Shown one piece after another: positions 9,820 to 18,242 of a stretch of DNA of 64,000 nucleotides. The stretch is taken from NCBI RefSeq assembly GCF_900112815.1, contig NZ_FOND01000003.1, positions 186,001-250,000 on the forward strand. Direction: 5' to 3'. The first letter of the stretch is position 1; the number at the start of each line of letters is the position of its first letter. Origin of the DNA: Blastococcus tunisiensis (lineage in GTDB: Bacteria; Actinomycetota; Actinomycetes; Mycobacteriales; Geodermatophilaceae). The position numbers and the translations under genes were made by a program. The notes under the pieces are model-generated. The model searched no databases, had not been told where the DNA came from, and saw only the letters and a list, made by a program, of their open reading frames with translations.

Positions 9820-9960
9820 ACGCGGGGCCTGGCTGGGCATGCGGAGCAGCCTCCCGCCCCGCTGGGCGAAGCGGTCGGCGGTCGTCCACAGGTGGCACCC
9901 CGATCCACAGATCCATCGACCGACCGGCCCCGCGCGACCCGGCTCCCTAGCGTCCCGTCG

Positions 9961-10914
9961 GTGCGCTTCCCTCCCCGCCGCAGTGACGACGCCGACGTCA
10001 TCCGGGCGCGGCTGCGGCTCCTGCTGGCCGAGCGCGACCGTGCGAGCGGCTGGGTGCCCGAGGACGCGGAGGAGGGCCTGGACGCGGAGGGCCTGGACGC
10101 GGAGGGCCTGGACGCGGAGGGCCTGGACGCGGCCGAGCGCCGGACGGCGGGGGGTGGCCCGGAGGCATCCGAGGGCGTGCGGAGCGCTCCCCGGTCGTCC
10201 GGCACCCGCCGGCCGGGGGAGGACACCGTCACCGGACCGCTGACCGACGGGTCCCCGACCGGCACGGACCTCCCCGGCGGGATCGGGCGGCACCGGGTCC
10301 CCGGCACGGCGGCGCGCTGGGACCCGGGCCGCCCGGGCGCGCGGGCGCTGTGGCTGTCCGGTCTGATGGCCGCGCTGGCGCTGGCCGGCTGGACGTGGCT
10401 CGAGCGGCCCCGGGTCGAACCCGTGTCGGGGGTGCCCGTGCCGTCCAGCGCCCCGGCCACGACGGCCGTGGGTGAGGCGGCCGAGACGTCGGAGACCGTC
10501 GTGGTGTCCGTGGTCGGGCAGGTCACCAGTCCCGGTCTGGTGACTCTCCCGACCGGTGCACGGGTGGCCGACGCGCTGGCGGCCGCCGGCGGGCTCCTGC
10601 CCGGGGCCGATCCCGCGTCGGTCAACCTCGCCGCCGTGGTGGTCGACGGCGAGCAGCTCGCGGTCGGGCTCCCCGGCGCGCCACCCCCGGCCGCGACCGG
10701 TCCGGCCGGCGCGGGCTCCGGGGGGCGGGTCGACCTCAACACGGCGGACGTCGGCGCGCTGGACGCGCTGCCGGGGATCGGCCCGGTGCTCGCCCAGCGG
10801 ATCGTGGAGCACCGCACCCGCGAGGGCCCCTTCCGGAGCGTCGACCAGCTCGACGACGTTCCCGGCATCGGGCCGACGATCGCCGCGGAGCTGGCCGACC
10901 TGGTGGACGTGTGA
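9961..10914 (+). CDS. comEA: ComEA-like helix-hairpin-helix DNA-binding protein
   Basis: The 317-residue product has a low-complexity cytoplasmic N-terminus, one membrane segment (WLSGLMAALALAGWTW, about residue 126), an SLBB domain (VVSVVGQVTSPGLVTLP) and a C-terminal double helix-hairpin-helix (LPGIGPVLAQRIV and VPGIGPTIAAEL). ComEA binds incoming DNA at the cell surface during natural uptake. The GTG at 9961 is chosen; the open frame extends 23 codons further upstream. It overlaps comEC by four bases, the usual pair. A 15-base tandem repeat sits in the N-terminal region. Confidence 0.9.
   Translation: MRFPPRRSDDADVIRARLRLLLAERDRASGWVPEDAEEGLDAEGLDAEGLDAEGLDAAERRTAGGGPEASEGVRSAPRSSGTRRPGEDTVTGPLTDGSPTGTDLPGGIGRHRVPGTAARWDPGRPGARALWLSGLMAALALAGWTWLERPRVEPVSGVPVPSSAPATTAVGEAAETSETVVVSVVGQVTSPGLVTLPTGARVADALAAAGGLLPGADPASVNLAAVVVDGEQLAVGLPGAPPPAATGPAGAGSGGRVDLNTADVGALDALPGIGPVLAQRIVEHRTREGPFRSVDQLDDVPGIGPTIAAELADLVDV
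10081..10125 (+). repeat. Three exact 15-bp tandem repeats inside comEA
   Basis: The unit GACGCGGAGGGCCTG occurs at 10081, 10096 and 10111, is preceded by a slightly longer variant at 10063-10080 and is followed by a partial copy. It encodes the pentapeptide DAEGL repeated in frame. Copy number could vary by slippage without breaking the frame. Confidence 0.9.
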
Positions 10915-13900
10915 CGGCGCCCGGGACGGCGCGCTGGACCTGGGTGGACCTGCGCCTGGTCCCGGCGGCGGCCGCGATCTGGGGGACGACGCTGCTGGCA
11001 CCAGGGCTCGGAACCGTGGCATCCGGCTGGCTGGGCGTCGTGGCGTGCTTCGCGGCGCTGGCGGTCCGGCGGCGTCGGGAGCGGGCGACCGCCGCGGTGC
11101 TGGTGCTCCTGGCCGGGGTGGTGGCCGCGTCGTGGACGGCGGCTGTCCGGGGCGCCGCCCGCGACGTCTCTCCGCTGCGCGTCGTCGCCGAGGAGGAACG
11201 GACCGTGGAGGTCACCCTGGAGCTGGACGGTGATCCGCACGTCCTGGCGGGCGCCGGAGCCGTGCGGGCCGTCGTCGACGCGACGGTCACCCGGTTCGGT
11301 GACGGCGCGACGACGGTGGTGCTGCACGCGCCCGTCGTGCTCTTCGGGCCGGCGGCCGACTGGCGGGAGCTGCTCCCTGGCCAGCGGGTCCGTGTCCGGG
11401 CCGGGGTCAGGCTGCCCGGGGCAGGGGACGACGCGGTGGCCGTGCTCTCTGCCCGCGGGCCCCCGCGGCCGGTCGGCGGACCCGGCCGGCTGCAGTCCGC
11501 GGCGGGGAATCTCCGGACGGGGCTGGCCGCCTCCGCTCAGCGCGTGCTCGAGCCCTCGGCCGCCGGGCTGCTGCCGGGGCTGGTCGTCGGGGACACGCGG
11601 GCCATGGACCCGGTGCTGACGGAGGACTTCCGCCGGGCCGGCCTGGCACACCTCACGGCGGTGTCCGGTGCGAACGTCGCGATCGTGCTGGCCGGCGTCC
11701 TGCGGCCGCTGCGCCGTCGGGCGGTGGACCGGAGGGTGCAGGCCGTCGTCGCCGGCCTGGCGCTCGCCGGGTTCGTCGTGCTGGCCCGTCCCGACCCGAG
11801 CGTCGTCCGCGCGGCCGCGATGGGTGCGGTGACCCTGCTCGCGCTCGCGTCGGGCCGTCCGCGCGCGGCCGTCCCGGCCCTGAGCGCGGCGGTCTGCGTC
11901 CTCCTCCTGCTCGATCCCGGGCTCGCCACCGAACCCGGGTTCGCGCTGTCGGTCGCGGCCACCGCGGGGATCGTGCTCCTGGCCCCCGGCTGGTCGCGCC
12001 GGCTCCGCGCACGCGGCTGCTGGCCCCTCCTCGCCGATGCGGTGGCCGTGAGTGCCGCTGCGGGCGTCGTGACCGCCCCTCTCGTCGCCGGGGTGTCGGG
12101 AACGGTCAGCCTGGTCTCGCTGCCGGCCAACCTGCTCGCCGCGCCCGCGGTGCCCGTCGCCACGGTCCTCGGGCTGCTGGCGGCGGTGGTGGGCGTGCTC
12201 CTGCCCTGGGTGGCCGACGCGCTCGCGTGGGGGGCGGGGTGGCCGACACGGTGGCTCGTCCTCGTGGCCGAGCGGGCGGCCGCCGTGCCGGACGGCGCCA
12301 CGGCCTGGCCGGCGGGGACGGCCGGTGCCGCCCTGTTGACCGCCCTGCTGGTCGCCGGCGGCTGGATGCTGTGGCGGTTCCGGGCGCTGCGCCCCCTCGC
12401 GCTCGCCGCGCTGGTGGGGCTGCTCGTGCTCGGCTGGCCGGTGCGGCAGGCCGTCCGGGGCTGGCCACCGGCCAGCACCCTGGCCGTCGGCTGCGACGTG
12501 GGGCAGGGGGATGCGTTCGTGCTGCCCACCGGCGCCGGCTCCGGGGTGCTGATCGATGCCGGGCCCGATGTGGCGGCCGTGGACCGCTGTCTCGACCGGC
12601 TCGGCATCGACACGCTGCCGCTGGTGCTCGTCTCGCACCTGGACGCCGACCACGTGGCCGGCCTGGCCGGTGCGCTCGCCGGACGCGACGTGGGCGTCGT
12701 CGCGACCGGCACCCTGTCGCCGGCCGACGACCGGGCGGGCGCCTTCGCGACCCTCGTCCGGCGCGCCGGCGGCCGGTCCGCAGTGCTGGTCCCCGGTGAC
12801 CGGCGGATCGTGGGCGACGTCGACGTGGAGGTGCTGGCCCCCGCTCCCGAGCGGGCCACCGCCGCGGCGGAGGCCAACGACCTCTCCCTCGTCGTCCGGG
12901 TGACGGTGCGGGGCGTGCGGATCCTCTTCACCGGCGATCTCGGCGCCGAGGCCGAGGCGCGCCTCGTGTCGGCCGGGACGGACCTGCGCGCCGACGTCCT
13001 CAAGGTGCCGCACCACGGCAGCGGGGACGCCGATCCCGGCTTCCTCGCCGCGAGCGGCGCCCGGGTCGCGCTGATCTCGGTCGGCGCCGACAACACCTAC
13101 GGGCACCCGACGGGCCGGCTGCTCAGCTGGCTCACCCGGGCCGGCATGCGGGTGCACCGCACCGACCGGGAGGGCGACCTGGCGGTGGTCGGCACGGGGG
13201 AGAGCTGGGGAGTGGCGGCACGGGGTGACACGTCCGGGCGGTCGGCCGCCGCCGGGCCGGGAGAGGTGCCCGGCCGGCCGGTCGGCATCGAGGTCGGCCG
13301 CCCCGCGCCCCGGCGGGACCGTCGGCCCTCCGTGGCACCATGCGGACGTGGCCGCTCAACCCGTGGAACCCACCTCCCGGCTGCGCGTCGTGATGGGGGA
13401 GGAGGAGCTGCTGCGGTCACGGGCCGTCGGCGCCGTCCGCACCGCCGTGCTCGGCCGCCACCCCGACGCCGAGGTCCACGAGCTGCCGGCCGCCGGGCTG
13501 CCGATCGGTCAGCTGGCCGACGTCCTGGCGCCGTCGCTGTTCGGCGAGCACCGGCTCGTCGTGGTGCTCGGCGTCCAGGAGGCCGCCGCCGCGCTGTCGG
13601 ACGCCCTGATCGGCTACGCGAAGGACCCCGACCCGGAGCTGACGCTCGTGATCGTCCACTTCGGCGGGAAGCGGAACGAGGCGCTGGTCAAGGCCTTCAC
13701 CGCGGCCGGGGCAGCGCTCGACGAGTGCCCCAAGCTGAAGTCACCCGGCGACCTGGCGGCGTTCGCCCGCAACGAGGTGCGCCGGCTCGGCGGTCGCATC
13801 ACCGGGGACGCGCTGAGCGCCCTCGTCGACGCGATCGGCAACGACCTGCGGCAGCTCTCGTCGGCGGCGAGCCAGCTGGTGTCGGACTTCGGGGGCAGCA

Positions 13901-14120
13901 TCGATGCGGACGCCGTGGCCCGGTTCCACCGCGGCCAGGCGGAGGTCTCCGGCTTCACGGTCGCGGAGCGGGTGCTGGTGGGCGACCGGGCCGGCTCGAT
14001 CGAGATGCTGCGCTGGGCGCTGGAGCGTGGGGTGCCGCACGTCCTCATCGCCGACGCCATCGCCGACGGCGTGCGCACGGCGGCCCGCGTCGCCTCGCTC
14101 AGCTCGACCAACATCGGTGA
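10911..14120 (+). CDS. comEC: ComEC/Rec2 family DNA uptake channel (frame has no stop at the expected end)
   Basis: ComEC forms the inner-membrane channel for single-stranded DNA. The first about 770 residues fit the family: a multi-helix Competence domain containing HLTAVSGANVAIV, then a C-terminal metallo-beta-lactamase-like domain with VLVSHLDADHVAGL and KVPHHGSG. The recognisable protein ends near 13225 (GESWGVAARG). The frame then stays open to a stop at 14120, running through holA in another frame, where the translation is Arg/Pro-rich and meaningless. One extra G in the run at 13222-13225 would end the protein at the TGA at 13226-13228, giving a normal length. A sequencing undercall or a natural frameshift is likely. 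The start overlaps comEA. Confidence 0.8.
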   Translation: MTAPGTARWTWVDLRLVPAAAAIWGTTLLAPGLGTVASGWLGVVACFAALAVRRRRERATAAVLVLLAGVVAASWTAAVRGAARDVSPLRVVAEEERTVEVTLELDGDPHVLAGAGAVRAVVDATVTRFGDGATTVVLHAPVVLFGPAADWRELLPGQRVRVRAGVRLPGAGDDAVAVLSARGPPRPVGGPGRLQSAAGNLRTGLAASAQRVLEPSAAGLLPGLVVGDTRAMDPVLTEDFRRAGLAHLTAVSGANVAIVLAGVLRPLRRRAVDRRVQAVVAGLALAGFVVLARPDPSVVRAAAMGAVTLLALASGRPRAAVPALSAAVCVLLLLDPGLATEPGFALSVAATAGIVLLAPGWSRRLRARGCWPLLADAVAVSAAAGVVTAPLVAGVSGTVSLVSLPANLLAAPAVPVATVLGLLAAVVGVLLPWVADALAWGAGWPTRWLVLVAERAAAVPDGATAWPAGTAGAALLTALLVAGGWMLWRFRALRPLALAALVGLLVLGWPVRQAVRGWPPASTLAVGCDVGQGDAFVLPTGAGSGVLIDAGPDVAAVDRCLDRLGIDTLPLVLVSHLDADHVAGLAGALAGRDVGVVATGTLSPADDRAGAFATLVRRAGGRSAVLVPGDRRIVGDVDVEVLAPAPERATAAAEANDLSLVVRVTVRGVRILFTGDLGAEAEARLVSAGTDLRADVLKVPHHGSGDADPGFLAASGARVALISVGADNTYGHPTGRLLSWLTRAGMRVHRTDREGDLAVVGTGESWGVAARGDTSGRSAAAGPGEVPGRPVGIEVGRPAPRRDRRPSVAPCGRGRSTRGTHLPAARRDGGGGAAAVTGRRRRPHRRARPPPRRRGPRAAGRRAADRSAGRRPGAVAVRRAPARRGARRPGGRRRAVGRPDRLREGPRPGADARDRPLRREAERGAGQGLHRGRGSARRVPQAEVTRRPGGVRPQRGAPARRSHHRGRAERPRRRDRQRPAAALVGGEPAGVGLRGQHRCGRRGPVPPRPGGGLRLHGRGAGAGGRPGRLDRDAALGAGAWGAARPHRRRHRRRRAHGGPRRLAQLDQHR

Positions 14121-14355
14121 GCTGGCGCGCACCCTCAAGATGCCGCCGTGGAAGGTGAAGAAGGCGCAGGCCCAGTCGCGGGGCTGGAGCATCGACGGCC
14201 TCCAGCAGGCGATCGGTGTCGCCGCCGGGCTCAACGCCGACGTCAAGGGGGTCGCGGCCAGCGCCGACTACGCGCTCGAACGGGCCGTCCGCCGCATCGT
14301 CACCATCCGGGCCGAGACCGGCCGCGGTGGCCGCGCGCCCTACACCGGGCGCTGA
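13348..14355 (+). CDS. holA: DNA polymerase III subunit delta
   Basis: HolA opens the beta sliding clamp within the clamp loader. The 335-residue protein has the family's N-terminal region (SRLRVVMGEEELLRSRAV), the middle TLVIVHFGGKRNE segment and the C-terminal helical domain (PPWKVKKAQAQSRGW). The GTG at 13348 starts VAAQPVEPTSRLRV; an ATG at 13393 is a less likely alternative. It follows comEC, the widely conserved comEA-comEC-holA-rpsT order. The open comEC frame overlaps it, which is attributed to a frameshift rather than real overlap. Confidence 0.92.
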   Translation: MAAQPVEPTSRLRVVMGEEELLRSRAVGAVRTAVLGRHPDAEVHELPAAGLPIGQLADVLAPSLFGEHRLVVVLGVQEAAAALSDALIGYAKDPDPELTLVIVHFGGKRNEALVKAFTAAGAALDECPKLKSPGDLAAFARNEVRRLGGRITGDALSALVDAIGNDLRQLSSAASQLVSDFGGSIDADAVARFHRGQAEVSGFTVAERVLVGDRAGSIEMLRWALERGVPHVLIADAIADGVRTAARVASLSSTNIGELARTLKMPPWKVKKAQAQSRGWSIDGLQQAIGVAAGLNADVKGVAASADYALERAVRRIVTIRAETGRGGRAPYTGR

Positions 14356-14365
14356 CCCCCCGGAA

Positions 14366-14409
14366 CGCGACGAGCCCCCCGTCCCGCAGGGGGAGGGGGG
14401 CTCGTCGCG
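14366..14409. terminator. Bidirectional terminator hairpin between holA and rpsT
   Basis: A perfect 15-bp stem pairs CGCGACGAGCCCCCC (14366-14380) with its complement at 14395-14409 around a 14-base loop. It lies between the convergent holA and rpsT stops. There is no clear T tract on either side, as is common for actinobacterial hairpin terminators. Confidence 0.85.
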
Positions 14410-14435
14410 GCCGCGCCGGAGCACGGCTCACCGGC

Positions 14436-14696
14436 TCAGAGGCCGGCGACCTGCTTGGCCAGACCGGACTTGCGGTTGGCCGCCTGGTTCTTGTGGATGA
14501 CGCCCTTGCTGGCCGCCTTGTCGAGCTGCTTCGCGGCGACCTCGTAGGCGGTCGCCGCGGCGGCGGCGTCACCGGACTCGGCAGCGGTGCGGACGCGCCG
14601 GACGGCGGTCTTCAGGGCGGACTTGACGGCCACGTTGCGCTGGCGCGCCTTCTCGTTGGTCTTGATCCGCTTGAGCTGGGACTTGATGTTCGCCAC
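14436..14696 (-). CDS. rpsT: Small ribosomal subunit protein bS20
   Basis: The 86-residue basic protein begins [20 protein letters not shown], the standard bS20 start, and ends in the [18 protein letters not shown] region. bS20 binds 16S rRNA in the 30S body. The GTG at 14696 is chosen because homologues start at exactly M/V-A-N-I-K. A GAGG motif lies seven bases upstream. It is transcribed against holA and diverges from lepA. Confidence 0.97.
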   Translation of the reverse strand: MANIKSQLKRIKTNEKARQRNVAVKSALKTAVRRVRTAAESGDAAAAATAYEVAAKQLDKAASKGVIHKNQAANRKSGLAKQVAGL

Positions 14697-14783
14697 GCGT
14701 GAGCCTCGGTGTCTCGACAGGAGGGAGTACTTCTGACAGTCGTTCGTGCGTCCGGGCGGCATGCGCCACAGGACCGGCCTGCA

Positions 14784-14813
14784 AGATTACCAGCGTCGTC
14801 CTCCGGAGCCCAA
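14784..14813 (-). promoter_or_regulatory. Probable rpsT promoter
   Basis: On the minus strand TTGGGC (14808-14813) and TAATCT (14784-14789) are separated by 18 bases. They fit actinobacterial housekeeping -35 and -10 boxes and would give a leader of about 80 bases before rpsT. Ribosomal protein leaders are often regulatory, but no specific structure was established here. Confidence 0.5.
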
Positions 14814-14929
14814 CCCGCCGTCCGGCGACCCTCGGCACATGCCGCGCGGCCGGCCGTGCGGCCCCGGGGCGCACCGGTTTCGCGGTACTCGCCCGGGCCG
14901 GCCCCGGGCCGTGGGACGATGGCCGCACT

Positions 14930-16774
14930 GTGACGACTCCTGCCACCACCGATCCGGCCCTCATCCGGAACTTCTGCATCATCGCCCACATCGACCACGG
15001 CAAGTCGACGTTGGCCGACCGGATGCTCGAGGTCACCGGACTCGTCGAGGGGCGGCACATGCGCGCCCAGTACCTCGACCGCATGGACATCGAGCGCGAG
15101 CGCGGCATCACCATCAAGGCGCAGAACGTCCGGCTGCCGTGGACCCCGCGCTCGGGCGCGCACACCGGCACCGAATACGTGCTCGACATGATCGACACCC
15201 CGGGCCACGTCGACTTCACCTACGAGGTGTCCCGGTCGTTGGCGGCCTGCGAGGGCGCCGTGCTGCTGGTCGACGCGGCCCAGGGGATCGAGGCCCAGAC
15301 GCTGGCCAACCTCTACCTGGCGCTGGAGAACGACCTCACGATCATCCCGGTGCTGAACAAGATCGACCTGCCGGCCGCGCAGCCGGAGCGGTACGCCGAG
15401 GAGATCGCGCACATCATCGGCTGCGAGCCCGACGACGTGCTGCGGGTCAGCGGCAAGACCGGGATCGGCGTGCCGGAGCTGCTCGACCGGATCGTCGAGG
15501 AGATCCCGGCGCCCACCGGAGAGGCGCAGTCCCCGGCCCGGGCGATGATCTTCGACTCGGTCTACGACATCTACCGCGGCGTCATCACCTACGTCCGCGT
15601 CGTCGACGGTCGCATCTCCGCCCGGGACAAGATCAAGATGATGTCGACCGGAGCGACCCACGAGCTGCTGGAGATCGGCGTCATCTCGCCCGAGCCCAAG
15701 CCGGTGGAGAGCCTGGGCGTCGGCGAGGTGGGCTACTTCATCACCGGCGTGAAGGACGTCCGCCAGTCCCGCGTCGGTGACACGGTGACCCTGCAGCACA
15801 AGCCGGCGGCGGAGTCGATCGGCGGCTACCGCGACCCCAGGCCGATGGTCTACTCCGGCCTGTACCCGATCGACGGCAGCGAGTACCCGCTGCTGCGCGA
15901 GGCGCTGGACAAGCTGCTGCTCAACGACGCCGCCCTGACCTACGAGCCGGAGACGTCGGCGGCCCTGGGCTTCGGCTTCCGCGTCGGCTTCCTCGGCCTG
16001 CTGCACCTGGAGATCGTCCGCGAGCGGCTGGAGCGCGAGGCCGGGATCAGCCTGATCTCCACCGCGCCGAACGTCGTCTACCGCGTGGTCATGGAGGACG
16101 GCACCGAGATCACGGTGACCAACCCCAGCGACTGGCCGGCCGGCAAGATCGCCGCCATCTACGAGCCGATCGTCAACGCCACGATCATCGCGCCGAGCGA
16201 CTACACCGGCGCGATCATGGAGCTGTGCCAGGCCCGTCGCGGCCAGCTCGGCGGGATGGACTACCTGTCGGAGTCCCGCGTCGAGCTGCGCTACACCCTG
16301 CCGCTCGGTGAGATCATCTTCGACTTCTTCGACGCGCTGAAGTCGCGCACCCGCGGCTACGCCTCCCTCGACTACGCCGAGGCCGGTGAGCAGGAGTCGA
16401 AGCTGGTGAAGGTCGACATCCTGCTCCAGGGCGAGGCCGTCGACGCGTTCAGCGCGATCGTGCACAAGGACAAGGCCTACAGCTACGGCGTGATGATGGC
16501 CGGCAAGCTCCGCGAGTTGATCCCGCGCCAGCAGTTCGAGGTGCCGATCCAGGCCGCCGTCGGCTCCCGGGTGATCGCCCGGGAGACGGTCCGCGCCATC
16601 CGCAAGGACGTCCTCGCCAAGTGCTACGGCGGTGACATCACCCGCAAGCGGAAGCTGCTGGAGAAGCAGAAGGAGGGCAAGAAGCGGATGAAGATGGTCG
16701 GCCGCGTCGAGGTCCCCCAGGAGGCGTTCGTCGCCGCGCTCTCCACGAACGAGTCCACCGCCAGCAAGAAGTGA
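14930..16774 (+). CDS. lepA: Elongation factor 4 (LepA)
   Basis: LepA is a ribosome-bound GTPase related to EF-G that assists translation under stress and subunit assembly. The 614-residue protein carries the G1 motif AHIDHGKST, the switch motif [18 protein letters not shown] (G3) and NKIDLP (G4), and ends in the LepA-specific C-terminal domain ([20 protein letters not shown]). The GTG at 14930 ([15 protein letters not shown]) is taken as the start, since the upstream open frame would run through the divergent rpsT promoter. The MOSC gene starts within its stop. Confidence 0.97.
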   Translation: MTTPATTDPALIRNFCIIAHIDHGKSTLADRMLEVTGLVEGRHMRAQYLDRMDIERERGITIKAQNVRLPWTPRSGAHTGTEYVLDMIDTPGHVDFTYEVSRSLAACEGAVLLVDAAQGIEAQTLANLYLALENDLTIIPVLNKIDLPAAQPERYAEEIAHIIGCEPDDVLRVSGKTGIGVPELLDRIVEEIPAPTGEAQSPARAMIFDSVYDIYRGVITYVRVVDGRISARDKIKMMSTGATHELLEIGVISPEPKPVESLGVGEVGYFITGVKDVRQSRVGDTVTLQHKPAAESIGGYRDPRPMVYSGLYPIDGSEYPLLREALDKLLLNDAALTYEPETSAALGFGFRVGFLGLLHLEIVRERLEREAGISLISTAPNVVYRVVMEDGTEITVTNPSDWPAGKIAAIYEPIVNATIIAPSDYTGAIMELCQARRGQLGGMDYLSESRVELRYTLPLGEIIFDFFDALKSRTRGYASLDYAEAGEQESKLVKVDILLQGEAVDAFSAIVHKDKAYSYGVMMAGKLRELIPRQQFEVPIQAAVGSRVIARETVRAIRKDVLAKCYGGDITRKRKLLEKQKEGKKRMKMVGRVEVPQEAFVAALSTNESTASKK

Positions 16775-17469
16775 GCGAGCGGGCGAGCGCACCGGTGAAC
16801 GGCACACCGGGCGGAACCGGCCGTCTCGAGGCGGTCTGCGTCTCCGCGGCGCGGCCGATCCGGCTGCCACGGGCAGGGGACACGCAGAGCGCGATCGACA
16901 AGCGGCCGGTCGACGGGCGGGTCACCGTCGGCCCGCTCGGCCTGGACGGTGACGTCCAGGTCAACCAGAAGTTCCACGGCGGGGAGGGGCAGGCGCTCTA
17001 CGCCTACGCCCAGGAGGACGCCGACCGGTGGGCCGCCGAGCTCGACCGCGACCTCCCGGCCGGCCGCTTCGGCGAGAACCTCCGGACCAGCGGCCTGGAC
17101 CTGACCGGCGCCGTCCTCGGTGAGCGCTGGCGGATCGGCGGGGTGCTCGTGGAGGTCACCGCCCCGCGCACCCCGTGCGCGAAGCTCCAGGCGCACTGGG
17201 GCGTGCCCCGGCTGATCAAGCGCTTCACCGAGCGCGGTCTGCCCGGTGCCTACCTGCGGGTCCTGCAGACCGGTGACCTCGGCGCCGGGGACGCCGTGGA
17301 GATCGTCGAGCGGCCCGACCACGGGATCACGATCGGCACGACGTTCCGCGCGTTCACCACCGAGCGAGCGCGGCTCGCCGACCTGGCTCCCGCGCGGTCC
17401 GCCCTGCCCGCGCGGAACCGGCCCGCGGTCGACGCCGCGGTGGCCGCGCGGGCGGACGTCGGCGGCTGA
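16771..17469 (+). CDS. MOSC domain-containing protein
   Basis: The 232-residue protein matches the YiiM-type MOSC family, which handles sulfur or molybdopterin-bound sulfur through a conserved cysteine. Typical motifs are present: [27 protein letters not shown] and the [10 protein letters not shown] segment with the conserved cysteine. No molybdenum cofactor genes are nearby and the substrate is unknown. The GTG at 16771 overlaps the lepA stop (GTGA), so it is translated downstream of lepA. Confidence 0.88.
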   Translation: MSERASAPVNGTPGGTGRLEAVCVSAARPIRLPRAGDTQSAIDKRPVDGRVTVGPLGLDGDVQVNQKFHGGEGQALYAYAQEDADRWAAELDRDLPAGRFGENLRTSGLDLTGAVLGERWRIGGVLVEVTAPRTPCAKLQAHWGVPRLIKRFTERGLPGAYLRVLQTGDLGAGDAVEIVERPDHGITIGTTFRAFTTERARLADLAPARSALPARNRPAVDAAVAARADVGG

Positions 17470-17537
17470 CGACGGCCGGCGCGCTACTGTCCGCCGCGGT
17501 ACGCCGGGACCCGGAACCCGGCCCACGGGAGGTCTCC

Positions 17538-18242
17538 ATGCGCCGCACGGCGGTACCCCTGCTCGCCCTCGCGCTGCTCGCCGGCACGGCGCTGACCGCC
17601 TGCGGGGGATCCGACGCCGCCGACACCGAGTCGGCCGCCGACCTGCTGGCGCAGGCCAAGCAGACCCTCGACGAGGCCGACAGCGTGCACTTCCTGCTCG
17701 ACAGCGAGGGCGCGCCCGACACCGGTACCGCGCTGGTCGGTGGCGAGGGCGACATCGCCCGGCCGGCCTCGTTCGAGGGCACGCTCCAGGTGCTCGCGAT
17801 GGGTTCCACGCTGGACCTCGCGGTCGTGTCGGTCGACGGCACGGTCTACGCCGAGCTGCCGTTCACGTCCGGCTTCAGCGTGGTCGACCCGGCGCAGTTC
17901 GGCTTCGGGGACCCGGGCGAGCTCATCGACGCCGACACCGGCATCTCCCAGCTGCTGTCGTCGGCCGAGTCCGCCGAGCTGGGCGAGGAGCGGCGGGTGG
18001 ACGGCGAGGTCGTCCGCGAGGTGACGGCGGAACTCCCCGGGGAGCTCGTGGAGCAGCTGCTCACCAGCGAGGACCCGAGCCGGCCGGTGCAGGCCCGCTT
18101 CTCCATCGCGGCCGACAGCGGGGAGCTGCTGCGGGCCGACCTGACCGGGCCGTTCTTCACGGCCGAGGACGACGCGACGTACACCCTCGAGCTGAGCGAC
18201 TACGGGGCCGATGTCGAGATCACCGCACCGACCACCGGCTGA
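17538..18242 (+). CDS. lprG: LppX/LprAFG-family lipoprotein, LprG-like
   Basis: The 234-residue protein has a signal peptide ending in the lipobox LTAC (residues 18-21), then an LprG/LppX-type beta-sheet domain (ADSVHFLLDSEG, LDLAVVSVDGTVYAELPF). Members bind lipids in a hydrophobic pocket. In mycobacteria LprG works with the MFS exporter P55 in moving triacylglycerides and lipoglycans. Here too the next gene is an MFS transporter and it overlaps by 32 bases, which supports the same pair. A ribosome-binding GGGAGG precedes the ATG at 17538. Confidence 0.8.
   Translation: MRRTAVPLLALALLAGTALTACGGSDAADTESAADLLAQAKQTLDEADSVHFLLDSEGAPDTGTALVGGEGDIARPASFEGTLQVLAMGSTLDLAVVSVDGTVYAELPFTSGFSVVDPAQFGFGDPGELIDADTGISQLLSSAESAELGEERRVDGEVVREVTAELPGELVEQLLTSEDPSRPVQARFSIAADSGELLRADLTGPFFTAEDDATYTLELSDYGADVEITAPTTG

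Noticed and set aside
7858-13157. Very long minus-strand open frames opposite rsfS, degV, comEA and comEC
   Set aside because: They are shadows of high-GC coding on the plus strand, rich in Arg/Gly/Pro/Ala, with no recognisable domain.
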